From: Planctomycetota bacterium
GTDB taxonomy: Bacteria > Planctomycetota > JACOTG01
NCBI GenBank assembly: GCA_016178505.1
Contig: JACOTG010000010.1
Location: forward strand, 1-50,702
DNA: 50,702 nt
Reading direction: 5' to 3'
Shown: piece after piece, positions 15,876 to 24,921 of the stretch
How the letters are laid out: every line of letters begins with the position of its first letter
How positions within the stretch are numbered: position 1 is the stretch's first letter
The notes under the pieces: generated by a model
Told to the model about the DNA's origin: nothing
Seen by the model: the letters and a program-made list of their open reading frames with translations, nothing else
Databases searched by the model: none
Position numbers and translations under genes: made by a program

Positions 15876-17795
15876 CGACGAAACGTCGGGGCGACGCCGG
15901 CGGCGCTGGTCGTCGTCGGTGAACTGCAGCGCGTAGAGCTTGCGATAGAGGCCATCGCGCTCGAGAAGCTCCTCGTGCGTTCCGATGTCCACGATCTTTC
16001 CCCGGTCGAGCACGAGAATGCGGTCCGCGTGAAGCACCGTGGAGAGTCTGTGCGCGATGACGAACGTGGTTCGCCCCGCCATCAGTTTCTCGAGCGCGTC
16101 TTGAACGAGGCGCTCGGACTCCGAGTCGAGCGACGACGTCGCCTCGTCGAGGAGCAAAATCGCCGGGTTCTTGAGGATGGCGCGGGCGATCGTGATCCGC
16201 TGTTTCTGCCCGCCCGACAGCTTCACCCCTCGCTCGCCGACGATGGTCTGGTAGCCGTCTGATTGCGCGAGAATTGCGTCGTGGATGTGGGCAGCGCGCG
16301 CCGCGGCTTCGATCTCGTCGCGGGTCGCACTGCGCTTTCCATAGCGGATGTTCTCTTCGATCGTCGTGTTGAACAGAAAGGGCTCCTGCGTGACGATGCC
16401 GATTTGATCGATCAGGGAGTCGAGCGCAAGGTCGCGAATGTCGACCCCGTCGATCGAGATGCGCCCGAGGATCGGGTCGTAGAAGCGCGGGATGAGATCG
16501 ACGAGCGTGGTCTTTCCGGCGCCACTCGGGCCGACGATCGCAATCATCTGGCCCGCCTTCACGCGCAAGTCGATTTCTTCGAGAACCGGAATGCTGTCGT
16601 AAGCAAACGACACGTTCTCGAACGCGATCTCGCGCTGCACGCGCTCGACTCGCTTGGCACCGGGCCTGTCGAAGATGAGCGGCGCGGTATCGAGAAGCTC
16701 GAAGACGCGCTGCGACCCCGCCGACGATTCCTGTAGCTCGTTGTGGGCTTTGATCAGGCTCTTGAAAGGCTGGTAGAGCCTCACCAACACGCCGAGAAAG
16801 GCGAGAAACGTTCCGGCATCGGTCTGACCGATGACGATGAGCCAGCCACCGAACAAAAAGAGCGCCGGCACGCCCAACGAATAAACGAGCTGCGTTAGAC
16901 TTCCCGTCAACGCCTTCGTCCTCTCGACCTGCATCGTGCGCTTGACGAGCTCTCGATTGCGCTCGCGATAGGCGCCGATCTCGTCGTGCTCCATCTTGAA
17001 GGCTTTGATGACGCGAATTCCGGAGAGGAGCTGCATCATCGACTCGGTCAGGGTGCCCAGTTTTGCTTGGCGTTTGCGCCCGGAGCGCCGGATGCTTCGG
17101 CCTAGTCGAAACACCGGAAAGAGAGCGATCGGAAACGCAACCAGGCCGACAATTGCGAGTTTCCACGAGAGGACGATCGCAGCAGTGACTCCTGTGATGA
17201 TCTGGATCGGATTGTCGAGCATCTCGTCGAGCATGAACTCGACGGTCTTGTGAGTGAGCCCGAGATCGTTCGTCACGCGCGACACCAGGTCTCCGCTTTG
17301 TCGCGCCTGGAAGAACCGGAGAGAGAGCTTCGATAGATGCGAGAACAACGCGAGCCGGATGTCCGCGGCGATCCTCGCTCCGAGATACTTGCCGAGCACG
17401 TCCTTTCCGTAGTTCGCGATCGCGCCGACCAGGGCGAGCCCCATGAGCAGGACGCAACAGAAGACCAAGAAATAGAGCTTGTCCTCTGACCGAACGTGCG
17501 CGTTAGGCTCGAGGAACAATGCATGGATCTTCGAGGTGATTCCTTCCGATCGGTCGACGAGTCTCTCCGGACTCGAAACGTCGATGAGCCCTCGACCGAC
17601 GAAGTGGGTCTCGACGGTAGCCGTCTGCGCCTCGGGAAAGATCTTGTTGAAGACGGGGAGGATGAAGAGCGGGCTGGCGAATTGACTGGCAGACGAAACC
17701 AAGAGAACCACGACCAACGCTACGACCCCTTTCCAATAGGGGCGCACGAATCGTCCGACTCGCCGGACGCTGGTCGCCAGTGGGCTATCCGACAC
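15870..17795 (-). CDS. MsbA-like ABC exporter (fused permease-ATPase)
   Basis: The protein has 641 residues from a GTG with a GGAGG site 6 bases upstream. An N-terminal six-helix exporter domain spans about residues 15-350. It has an unusually large first loop of about 50 residues (50-105). The ATPase follows with Walker A GPSGAGKTT (422-430), signature LSGGQ (526-530), Walker B ILLLDE (546-551) and H-loop His near 582. This half-transporter type homodimerises and flips lipids, such as lipid A precursors, or glycans. The gene overlaps the upstream glycosyltransferase by 11 bases, which supports a glycolipid substrate. The exact substrate is inferred. Confidence 0.88.
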   Translation of the reverse strand: MSDSPLATSVRRVGRFVRPYWKGVVALVVVLLVSSASQFASPLFILPVFNKIFPEAQTATVETHFVGRGLIDVSSPERLVDRSEGITSKIHALFLEPNAHVRSEDKLYFLVFCCVLLMGLALVGAIANYGKDVLGKYLGARIAADIRLALFSHLSKLSLRFFQARQSGDLVSRVTNDLGLTHKTVEFMLDEMLDNPIQIITGVTAAIVLSWKLAIVGLVAFPIALFPVFRLGRSIRRSGRKRQAKLGTLTESMMQLLSGIRVIKAFKMEHDEIGAYRERNRELVKRTMQVERTKALTGSLTQLVYSLGVPALFLFGGWLIVIGQTDAGTFLAFLGVLVRLYQPFKSLIKAHNELQESSAGSQRVFELLDTAPLIFDRPGAKRVERVQREIAFENVSFAYDSIPVLEEIDLRVKAGQMIAIVGPSGAGKTTLVDLIPRFYDPILGRISIDGVDIRDLALDSLIDQIGIVTQEPFLFNTTIEENIRYGKRSATRDEIEAAARAAHIHDAILAQSDGYQTIVGERGVKLSGGQKQRITIARAILKNPAILLLDEATSSLDSESERLVQDALEKLMAGRTTFVIAHRLSTVLHADRILVLDRGKIVDIGTHEELLERDGLYRKLYALQFTDDDQRRRRRPDVSSL

Positions 17796-18909
17796 GCCGG
17801 GCCTCCGGCGTCGCGGACGCGGGTACGAGTTCGCGATAGACCCGCAACGTTCCTTCCACCATCGCGTCGGCGGTGAACTCGCGAAGGACGCGCTCGCGCC
17901 CCTGACGCGCCAGGCGCGCTGCGCGCTCCGGGTCGCGCAACGACGCGACGATGGCGGACGCGAGAGCTGCCGGGTCTTTCGGCGGGACGAGCCAGCCCGT
18001 CATGCCGTCCTCGACGATTTCCGGCATGCCGCCCGCTCGCGAAGCGACGACCGGGCGCTCGAGAAGGAGCGCGTCGAGGATCGACGTGCACAGTCCCTCC
18101 ATCACCGACGGCATGACGAAGACGTTCGCCGCGGCCATGAAGCGCGACGCATCGGCGCGGAAGCCGGCAAGGATCACGGAACGCTCGACGCCGAGATCGC
18201 GGATCTCGCGCTCGAGGAGCCCACGTCGCTCGCCGTCGCCGACGATCACGATGCGGGCGTCCGGAATGTCGGCGAGCAGGGCCGGAACGGCGCGCACGAG
18301 GAACTCCTGCGCCTTATGCCACGCGAGGTGCGCCACGTTCACGACGAGCGGCGCGCCGTCGGGAACGTGCAGCTCCGCTCGAACGCCCGCTCCCGAGACT
18401 CCGCGCAGCCTCTCGGGATCGACGCCGCTCGCCACGATCGAGATGCGCTCGGCGGGGACGCCGTCCGCCACGAGCGCGGCCTGCACCGCATGCGAGATCG
18501 CGATGAATCGATCGACGCCGTGCTTGTACTTCAGCCCCGACATCGAGAACGGATGGCGATAGATCGAAAAATCGACCCGGCGCGAGACCACGCGGCGGCC
18601 CATTCGAGCAGCGAGCGACGAGAGGCAACCGAGCGTGTGCGCGTGCGAGGTGTGCATGTGGATCACGTCGTAGCCGACGTCGCGAATTCGACGCGCGATG
18701 CGGAAAACCGCGCGCAGATCCGTCTCCCCTCGCATCGGGATTTCGAGGACGGTCGCACCAGCGGCGCGCGCTCGTTGGGCCAATTCGCCCCCCGGCTGGC
18801 AGACGAGGTCGGCGGCGTGACCGCGGCGCAAGAGCCCTTGCACGAGGTAGAGCGTTTGTTGCTCACCCCCACGCCACGTCCGCTCGGTGTTCAGGTGCAG
18901 TGTTCTCAA
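17785..18909 (-). CDS. GT4-type glycosyltransferase
   Basis: The protein has about 374 residues in a GT-B fold. The N-terminal acceptor domain begins LRTLHLNTERTWRGGEQQT. The C-terminal donor domain has VNVAHLAWHKAQEFLV, VGDGERRGLLE and the nucleotide-sugar motif EGLCTSILDALLLERPVVAS. The start is uncertain: I chose a TTG at 18907-18909 with a GGAGG only 3 bases away, because longer versions add an Arg-rich non-conserved stretch. It is translationally coupled to the MsbA-like exporter. Sugar and acceptor are unknown. Confidence 0.82.
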   Translation of the reverse strand: MRTLHLNTERTWRGGEQQTLYLVQGLLRRGHAADLVCQPGGELAQRARAAGATVLEIPMRGETDLRAVFRIARRIRDVGYDVIHMHTSHAHTLGCLSSLAARMGRRVVSRRVDFSIYRHPFSMSGLKYKHGVDRFIAISHAVQAALVADGVPAERISIVASGVDPERLRGVSGAGVRAELHVPDGAPLVVNVAHLAWHKAQEFLVRAVPALLADIPDARIVIVGDGERRGLLEREIRDLGVERSVILAGFRADASRFMAAANVFVMPSVMEGLCTSILDALLLERPVVASRAGGMPEIVEDGMTGWLVPPKDPAALASAIVASLRDPERAARLARQGRERVLREFTADAMVEGTLRVYRELVPASATPEARRVG

Positions 18910-18995
18910 CGGCCTCCGACTTCCCAAGAGAGGTGTTGACCGAAGAATGGGCTTCGACGCTCGACGATGATCTCGCGGATCGCACGAGAATCCAA

Positions 18996-19023
18996 ATGTT
19001 AGGTTCGGCGCGCGTGAGGGCAA
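18996..19023 (-). promoter_or_regulatory. possible promoter of the glycosyltransferase-exporter pair
   Basis: On the reverse strand TTGCCC is followed after 16 bases by TAACAT, about 85 bases before the glycosyltransferase start. Both boxes are partial matches. Confidence 0.3.
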
Positions 19024-19141
19024 CCTTTTTATCCGGTAGGCGCGCGAAGCCGCGCTCGCTATCCTGTCGCGTGATCTCGCATCGAGAAAAGAAAGTGCTG
19101 CGTTCGTCACCGGTCACCGGTCGAGAATCGGAAGTGAAATC

Positions 19142-20488
19142 GTGAAGCTCCGCGTGCTGGCATCTCTCACCGTCGTCGCCCTCGCCGCTGGATGCCAGAA
19201 AGGCGGCGGCGGTTCGCGGTCGCTGCTCCTGACGATGAACTCCACGAACGGGAGGTTCTTCGTCGTCATCATGCACCAGCCGGCGGCGCCCGGCACGGTG
19301 GCGTCCCTGTCGCTCGGGGTCAACGTCGATTCGATCGAAGTCGCCAAGCGGCGCACGCACGCGATCGCGTCGGACACGGAAACTTCTTCGTTGACGTTCG
19401 TCGACCTCCAGGAACTGCGGCAGCCGACCGCGGTCGCGATCCTCCCGGCCGTGTTTTCGAACCCGCTCGGCCCGGTCGTTCTCTCGCCCGCCGCGCCTGA
19501 GGCGGTCGTCTTCGATTCCGCCCGAAACCGAATGCGCACGGTTCAATTCGAACGACTCTCGGCGCCGACGCTCTCGCCCGAGGTGGCGCTCGCCGGCCCC
19601 GTGAGCGGATTCTTCCCCGAGCCGGCGGGCAGCGCAGTCGTCCTGTCGCTCGCCGGTCGCAGCGGCGAGGTTTCCTTCGTCGACGCCGCCGATCCGAACG
19701 CGGACGTCGTCGCGTTTCCGTGGCCGACCCTCGCGTCGCCCACCGCGGTCGCGTTTTCTCCACTGCCCGGCGACCTGGCGCTCGCGACGGACTCGTCGGA
19801 TCACTTCGTCGTGGTCATGGGACTCTCGGATCTCGCGACGCGAGCGACGATCGACGAGGGAATCGTCGATCTCGGCCCGTCGCGGGTTCTCGCCGTTGCG
19901 ACCGCACATGCTTCGTCGCGCGGCCTCGCCGCGACCGAAGCGGGCGACGTCTCGACGATCGACTTCACCATGCCCGCCCTGCCGGTCGTCACGTCGAGCC
20001 TCTCGCTCGGACGGAGCCTCGCGTCACCGCTCATCGTGATCTCTCCGGACGACGCCTTTGCGATCGTCGCTGACGGACCGTCGGGCCGATTCGGTGTCTT
20101 TCGGATGGCGGAGGACGGCGCCCTGACGAACGTGGGATCGTTCGCGCTTTCCGCGACGATCACTCGCGTCGGCTTCACGACCGACGACGACGTCCGCAAC
20201 TTCGAGCGAACGCCGTTCGCTTTCGCGCTCGCGGGAACGAACCTCTTCCTCGCGGATCTATCGCTAGCTGTCCCGGTGCTCGCGCCTCCGCTGAATTTCT
20301 CCGCGATCCAGGACTTCTTCGTCATGCCGCCGACGAAGGGGAACCTGATCGCCGGTGTCGATTCGTCGGGGCACGTATTGCTCTTCGGGGTGTCGCACCC
20401 GCAGAACCCGACGTTGGTGTCGAACACGGACGTGGGCATCGGAGCCGGTGCACGTCGAGTGTTCTTCGCATCCGATCCGGCCCACTGA
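19142..20488 (+). CDS. lipoprotein with propeller-like repeats, unknown function
   Basis: The protein has 448 residues from a GTG. It begins with a lipoprotein signal peptide, MKLRVLASLTVVALAAGCQ, with the lipidated Cys at 18 followed by a Gly-rich spacer. The body is beta-rich with loosely repeating blocks (VVFDSARNRMRTVQFE, EVSFVDAADPNADVVAF, VIVDLG-type strands, AFAIVADGPSGRFGVF), suggesting a degenerate beta-propeller. No catalytic motif is visible. It lies 53 bases before the PHP lipoprotein on the same strand, and the two probably form a unit. Confidence 0.7.
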   Translation: MKLRVLASLTVVALAAGCQKGGGGSRSLLLTMNSTNGRFFVVIMHQPAAPGTVASLSLGVNVDSIEVAKRRTHAIASDTETSSLTFVDLQELRQPTAVAILPAVFSNPLGPVVLSPAAPEAVVFDSARNRMRTVQFERLSAPTLSPEVALAGPVSGFFPEPAGSAVVLSLAGRSGEVSFVDAADPNADVVAFPWPTLASPTAVAFSPLPGDLALATDSSDHFVVVMGLSDLATRATIDEGIVDLGPSRVLAVATAHASSRGLAATEAGDVSTIDFTMPALPVVTSSLSLGRSLASPLIVISPDDAFAIVADGPSGRFGVFRMAEDGALTNVGSFALSATITRVGFTTDDDVRNFERTPFAFALAGTNLFLADLSLAVPVLAPPLNFSAIQDFFVMPPTKGNLIAGVDSSGHVLLFGVSHPQNPTLVSNTDVGIGAGARRVFFASDPAH

Positions 20489-20541
20489 ACGATGATCACG
20501 GATCACTGATCGATCCCGACGTCTGCCCTGGTCGAGGCTTC

Positions 20542-21702
20542 ATGGATAGCCCGCTCGCTTCGCGCCTCCTCGCCGCTGCGTTCGCGGCGGGCGCGTCGTG
20601 CGGCTGCTTCTCGCACGATCGGCTCCAGTCGGTCCACGACTTTCGCCGCGACAACGAGCCGTCCGTTCCGCCCGAGACGACGTCTTCGCTCCGCGACTTC
20701 CGGGGAATCCTCCATTGCCATTCGATCTACTCTCACGATGCAAAGGGTACGCTCGAGGAGATCCAAGACGCGGCCGAGAAGACCGGCGTCGACTTCGTCG
20801 GAATGACCGACCACACGAACCGGGACGCTTTCACTCACGGCTGGCGCGGATTCCACGGCAAGGTGTTGTTCCTACTAGGTCAGGAGATCAGCAAGAGCGG
20901 GTCCATCGTCGCGGTCGGCAGCACGCGTTTCGTCGACCCGGAAGGACGGACCGCGCAAGAGATCATCGACGACGTCGTCGCCGCGGGGGGACTCGCGTTC
21001 ATCGGCCACTACGAGAAGACGAGCACCGAGGGCATCGGCGGCTACACCGGCGTCGGCATCGTCAACTTGCACGCGACGTGGCGGGAGCAGGGCGCGGCGG
21101 TCTGGGTCGGAGCCCTCGGGAACCTGGCGTACTCGGGCGCCTACGCGGACGAGGTGTTCCAGGAGACGCTCACGTATCGTCCGCTCGTCGACGCGAACCT
21201 TCGGCGGTGGGACGCGCTCACGCGCCAACGCCGAGCCGTCGCGATCTCGGAGACCGACGCGCACGGGGTCGCGCGCTTCGCCGGAATCCAGATCGATTCG
21301 TATGCTCGCCTGTTTCGAGTCGTCTCGACGCACGTGTTGGCGAAGCAGCTCGACGAACGATCGATCCTCGACGCGCTCGCGGCCGGTCACGCGTACGTCG
21401 CCTTCGACGGGTACGGCAAGTCGGCGGGATTCGCGTTCGAGGCGCTTCGCGGCACCGAAGTGGTGGCGATGCAAGGTGACGAGGTCGACCTCGCGCCGAC
21501 GGGTCGCCTCGTACTCCTCGCGCGCGTGCCCATCGAGGCTCGACTGCGATTGGTGCGAGACGGGGAGGTCGTCGGCTTCGCGAACGGACAACGCCTCTGG
21601 TTCGACGCGACCGCGCCGGGCGTCTACCGCATCGAAGCCGAGCTGACCATTCGCGGCAGCGACCGTCCGTGGATCTACTCGAACCCGATCTACGTCAGGT
21701 GA
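20542..21702 (+). CDS. PHP-domain metal-dependent hydrolase, probable lipoprotein
   Basis: The protein has 386 residues. A short N-terminal hydrophobic stretch ends in CGC and looks like a lipobox (LAAAFAAGASCGC). A polymerase-and-histidinol-phosphatase (PHP) domain follows. Its metal motifs are HCHSIYSHD (about 58-66), MTDHTN (about 87-92), the Glu of GQEIS, the His of IGHYEK and the late SETDAHG. These residues bind two or three metal ions in phosphoesterases. The last 80 residues look like a beta-sandwich (TGRLVLLARVPIEARLRLVRDGEVV). Envelope-located PHP proteins are poorly characterised and the substrate is unknown. Confidence 0.8.
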   Translation: MDSPLASRLLAAAFAAGASCGCFSHDRLQSVHDFRRDNEPSVPPETTSSLRDFRGILHCHSIYSHDAKGTLEEIQDAAEKTGVDFVGMTDHTNRDAFTHGWRGFHGKVLFLLGQEISKSGSIVAVGSTRFVDPEGRTAQEIIDDVVAAGGLAFIGHYEKTSTEGIGGYTGVGIVNLHATWREQGAAVWVGALGNLAYSGAYADEVFQETLTYRPLVDANLRRWDALTRQRRAVAISETDAHGVARFAGIQIDSYARLFRVVSTHVLAKQLDERSILDALAAGHAYVAFDGYGKSAGFAFEALRGTEVVAMQGDEVDLAPTGRLVLLARVPIEARLRLVRDGEVVGFANGQRLWFDATAPGVYRIEAELTIRGSDRPWIYSNPIYVR

Positions 21703-21712
21703 CGGAGCATCC

Positions 21713-22450
21713 TCAACGGGACCGCGCCGCGTCGAGCCGACGAATGCTCTCGACGATCGCTTCACGCGCGAGGAAGAGGTCCTCTTCGAATTCGATCTCG
21801 ATCCACGGAAGACCGTCCGTCGTCACCGCGTGGATCGGCCGCCGCTCGAGGAGGACTTGGTACGCATAGGGCGCCCACGTCTTCACGATGCCGCGCCCCA
21901 CGAGATCCTCGATGACCTCGAAGAGGACGCGCGTACCTTCGGCGCTCCATTTCACGAGCCCGACATCGCGGCCGTGCGCATGCGCAGGGGCGATGTCCTT
22001 CGAGATCTCGACGACCCTCGCCTTGGTCGCGTCGAGCCGCACCTTCGTTGCGCGCACGCCGAGCCCCGCTTCGAGATCCACGGTGAGCGCGTCGGGATGA
22101 GGAGACGCGAGAAGGCGCTCGAGGATTCCGCGGTAGAAAAGGACATCCCCGTTCAACAGGATGAATCCGCCGGCGGCCGCCTCTCGGGCAAGCCACAGGC
22201 TGTAGATGCTGTTCGTCTCGAGGTAGCGGTCGTTGACGATGTAACGCACGTCGTCCCCGAAGGCCTCGCGCACGGCGTCCGCCCCGTGACCGACGACCAC
22301 CGTGATCTCGGTGACGTCGCATTTTCGGAGGCTCTCGAGCTGGCTCGCGAGGAGCGGACGGCCGCCGACGTCGAGCAGGCACTTCGGCACGCGTCGAGAC
22401 GGATCCGAGATGCGTGCATCGAACGCCGCCGCAAGAATGACCGCTTTCAT
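21713..22450 (-). CDS. LicC-like nucleotidylyltransferase with altered signature
   Basis: The protein has 245 residues from an ATG with a GGAG site 6 bases upstream. It has the nucleotide-sugar transferase fold: MKAVILAAA, PKCLLDVGGRPLL, EITVVVGHGAD, and NDRYLETNSIYSLWLA. The last motif is typical of the LicC/phosphocholine cytidylyltransferase branch. LLNGDVLF supplies the metal Asp and WIEIEFEEDL a late acidic motif. The usual LAAGxGxR loop reads LAAAFDAR, so both glycines are replaced. That may alter nucleotide binding. It probably activates choline phosphate, a sugar phosphate or a related head group for surface glycans. It lies 117 bases after a glycosyltransferase. Confidence 0.78.
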   Translation of the reverse strand: MKAVILAAAFDARISDPSRRVPKCLLDVGGRPLLASQLESLRKCDVTEITVVVGHGADAVREAFGDDVRYIVNDRYLETNSIYSLWLAREAAAGGFILLNGDVLFYRGILERLLASPHPDALTVDLEAGLGVRATKVRLDATKARVVEISKDIAPAHAHGRDVGLVKWSAEGTRVLFEVIEDLVGRGIVKTWAPYAYQVLLERRPIHAVTTDGLPWIEIEFEEDLFLAREAIVESIRRLDAARSR

Positions 22451-22567
22451 GCCCCACTCCATGTCACCGGATCGCATCCCAACCGGCCGTGCCCCCTGGC
22501 GACGGCCCGCTCAGTATCACAGAAACGCAGCGTCCAACCCTCTATCGGCACATTCGTCGGGCGACGA

Positions 22568-23677
22568 TCAGCGAGAATTCGCTGCCTTCCGATAGGCGTC
22601 GAGCGTGAGCCGGGCAGTGCGCTCCCACGTGAATTCTCGCACGCGTGCGGCACCGAGATCTCGAAGCTCCGCCGCGAGCGTCGCGTCCTCGAGCAGAGTC
22701 GCCATTGCATTTCGGATGTCGTCCACGGACTCGGGCTCGATCAACAGGGCCGCGTTGCCGGCGACTTCCGGGATGGCGCCGCGCGCGGACGCGATCACGG
22801 GAGCTCCGCACGCCATCGCTTCCAGCACCGGCAGACCAAATCCCTCGTCGAGGCTCGGGAAGATGAACGCGCGCGCGCCACCGTAGAGGGAAGGCAGATC
22901 TTCGGCCGCCACGAACCCCGGCGTCACGACGGCTTCGCGAACGCCCAGGCGACCGATCGCGTCGTCGATCGCCTCGTGCCCGAACGACGCTCGTCCCGCG
23001 AGCACGAGTCGGAGCGACGCCGGCCGCCGCATCGACGCAAACGCCTCCACGAGTCTCACGAGGTTCTTTCGCCGAGACCGTTCGCCGACGAATAGGAAGT
23101 AGTCGCCGTCGATGCGATGACGCGTCCGCATGCGCGCGACGTCGGTAGCGCTCGGTGGCCGGAACGTTCCGGACACGCCCTCGGGAGTGACCACGACCCG
23201 TGACGCGTCAGCGCCGAGCTTCTCGACGCAAAGCCGTTTGGTGTACTCCGAAACCGCGAGGAGGACTGCGCAACGACGCACGAGATCGGCGTAACGCTCG
23301 ATCTTCTTGCGTCGAAACGACTCGCCGGCGAATTCGTCGCTCACGACCGAGAAGAGATCGTGAACGGTCGCGATCAAGGCCGGGCGCGGCCAGCCGCGCG
23401 GCACTCGAGCGTCGGGCCCGTGAAACACGTCACACGCGCCGAGCGTGAACAGAAACGGCTCCTGGAACACGCGTGTTCGGAATCGCGGACCCGGTCGCGG
23501 GAGAAAATGGCGGCGCTCGCCGATGCGCGAAAACCGATACGCGATCGTGAACCGGTCGGCGGCGATTGCGACGCGAGAGAGCGCGCCGATGAGCTCGTTC
23601 ACGTAGCGCGCGATCCCACCCGGCGCCGGCTTCGCGAGCGCGGATGCGTCGATCGCGACCCGCACGCCCGACCTCAC
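22568..23677 (-). CDS. GT4-type glycosyltransferase
   Basis: The protein has 369 residues and a GT-B fold. The acceptor domain starts VRVAIDASALAKPAPGGIAR. TVHDLFSVVSDEF is typical of mannosyl/rhamnosyl GT4 enzymes. The donor domain has FLFVGERSRRKNL, LVLAGR and EGFGLPVLEAMACGAPVIAS with the EX7E pair. The GTG start overlaps the ispF stop as GTGA (23674-23677), so it is co-translated with ispF. The coupling to isoprenoid genes is probably only operon packing, though a polyprenyl-linked acceptor is possible. Confidence 0.88.
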   Translation of the reverse strand: MRSGVRVAIDASALAKPAPGGIARYVNELIGALSRVAIAADRFTIAYRFSRIGERRHFLPRPGPRFRTRVFQEPFLFTLGACDVFHGPDARVPRGWPRPALIATVHDLFSVVSDEFAGESFRRKKIERYADLVRRCAVLLAVSEYTKRLCVEKLGADASRVVVTPEGVSGTFRPPSATDVARMRTRHRIDGDYFLFVGERSRRKNLVRLVEAFASMRRPASLRLVLAGRASFGHEAIDDAIGRLGVREAVVTPGFVAAEDLPSLYGGARAFIFPSLDEGFGLPVLEAMACGAPVIASARGAIPEVAGNAALLIEPESVDDIRNAMATLLEDATLAAELRDLGAARVREFTWERTARLTLDAYRKAANSR

Positions 23678-24156
23678 TCGGGGCGCGACTCCGCGAGCAG
23701 CACCGCCGCGTGAGCGCCGATCGCGCGGCCCTGCCCGATCGGGCCGAGCTTCTCGAACGTCTTTGCCTTCACGTTGACGCGGTCGGAAGAAACTCCGAGC
23801 AGATTCGAGAGCGCGGCACGAATGTGCGCCTTGTGCGGCGAGATCTTCGGCTCTTCGGCGTAGACGACCAGATCGACGCTCTCGACCGAGAAGCCGCGGC
23901 CCGCGAGGCGACGGAGGGCTTCCTCGAGAAACGTGCGGCTGTCCGCGCCCTCGAACGCCGGATCCGTGTCGGGGAACAGCTCGCCGATGTCGCCGAGACC
24001 GGCGGCGCCGAGGAGCGCGTCGGTGAGGGCGTGGAGGATGACGTCGCCGTCGGAGTGTCCGACGAGCCCCTTCGAATGCGCGATCTCGACGCCGCCCAAC
24101 ACGAGGCGCCGGCCCCGCGCGAGCCGATGGAGATCGAACCCGATGCCGATCCGCAT
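23674..24156 (-). CDS. ispF: 2-C-methyl-D-erythritol 2,4-cyclodiphosphate synthase
   Basis: IspF cyclises the CDP-ME 2-phosphate intermediate of the MEP isoprenoid pathway. The 160-residue product has the zinc ligands of GIGFDLHRL (Asp 8, His 10) and the His in LVGHSDGDVILHALTDALLGAAGLGDIGE. It also has FPDTDP and the C-terminal signature VNVKAKTFEKLG. Length is typical. It starts four bases after the ispD stop, giving the common ispD-ispF order. Confidence 0.96.
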   Translation of the reverse strand: MRIGIGFDLHRLARGRRLVLGGVEIAHSKGLVGHSDGDVILHALTDALLGAAGLGDIGELFPDTDPAFEGADSRTFLEEALRRLAGRGFSVESVDLVVYAEEPKISPHKAHIRAALSNLLGVSSDRVNVKAKTFEKLGPIGQGRAIGAHAAVLLAESRPE

Positions 24157-24160
24157 GGGA

Positions 24161-24862
24161 TCACCCTTCCTCGCGGCGCTCGCGGCGCAACAACGCGTCG
24201 ATGATCGTCAGGTCCTCCGGCTCGGTGACCTTGAGGTTGGACTCCGCACCCGGGACGAGCACCGGCATCACGCCGATCGCCTCCACCATTTCCGCGTCGT
24301 CGGTGACCACGAGACCTCGCCGGTCCGCTTCGACGAACGCCTTCTCGAGAATGGCGCGCGCGAAGACTTGCGGCGTCTGCGCTCGCCAGAGTTGCGATCG
24401 ATCCGTCGTGCTCGCGACGCGCCCCGTCGCATCCGCCAGCTTGAGCGTGTCGCGCACGCGCACGGCGACGAGCGCCGCGCTGTTTTCCGCTGCCGCACGA
24501 ATCACGGCTCGGACCACATCCTTGCCGACCATCGGCCTCACCGCGTCGTGCACGAGCACGAGATCGCATGACGGGTCGCACGCGCGAAGTCCCGCGCGCA
24601 CCGAGTCCTGTCGACGCTCTCCGCCGACGACGATCTTGTCGACGCCGAGCGCTTCGAGCGACGCGCGATCCGAATCGTCGAGCCCCGCCAGGTCCTCCGC
24701 GCGCACGACGACGATGCGCTCGCGAATTTCCGCGATCGCGGCAAACCGCTCGAGGGTCACATGGAGGAGCGGCCGCCCGTCGACGTGGACGAGCTGCTTC
24801 GGGACGGGCCCACCGAAGCGGCGGCTCATGCCGGCGGCGACGAAGATGGCGGAGACGTTCAT
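24161..24862 (-). CDS. ispD: 2-C-methyl-D-erythritol 4-phosphate cytidylyltransferase
   Basis: IspD makes CDP-methylerythritol in the MEP pathway. The 233-residue protein has the CTP-binding loop FVAAGMSRRFGGPVPKQ, GGERRQDSVRAGL, VHDAVRPMV with the metal Asp, RVRDTLK, and AQTPQVFARAIL. VTDDAEMVE and the closing NLKVTEPEDL complete the set. The ATG is 59 bases from the divergent ruvC start. It is the first gene of an ispD-ispF-glycosyltransferase unit. Confidence 0.96.
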   Translation of the reverse strand: MNVSAIFVAAGMSRRFGGPVPKQLVHVDGRPLLHVTLERFAAIAEIRERIVVVRAEDLAGLDDSDRASLEALGVDKIVVGGERRQDSVRAGLRACDPSCDLVLVHDAVRPMVGKDVVRAVIRAAAENSAALVAVRVRDTLKLADATGRVASTTDRSQLWRAQTPQVFARAILEKAFVEADRRGLVVTDDAEMVEAIGVMPVLVPGAESNLKVTEPEDLTIIDALLRRERREEG

Positions 24863-24921
24863 GGTCGGTCGGGATGCTAGCAGCCTTGTCGGGAGCGCGG
24901 AAGCCCGATACCGTGTCGCGC

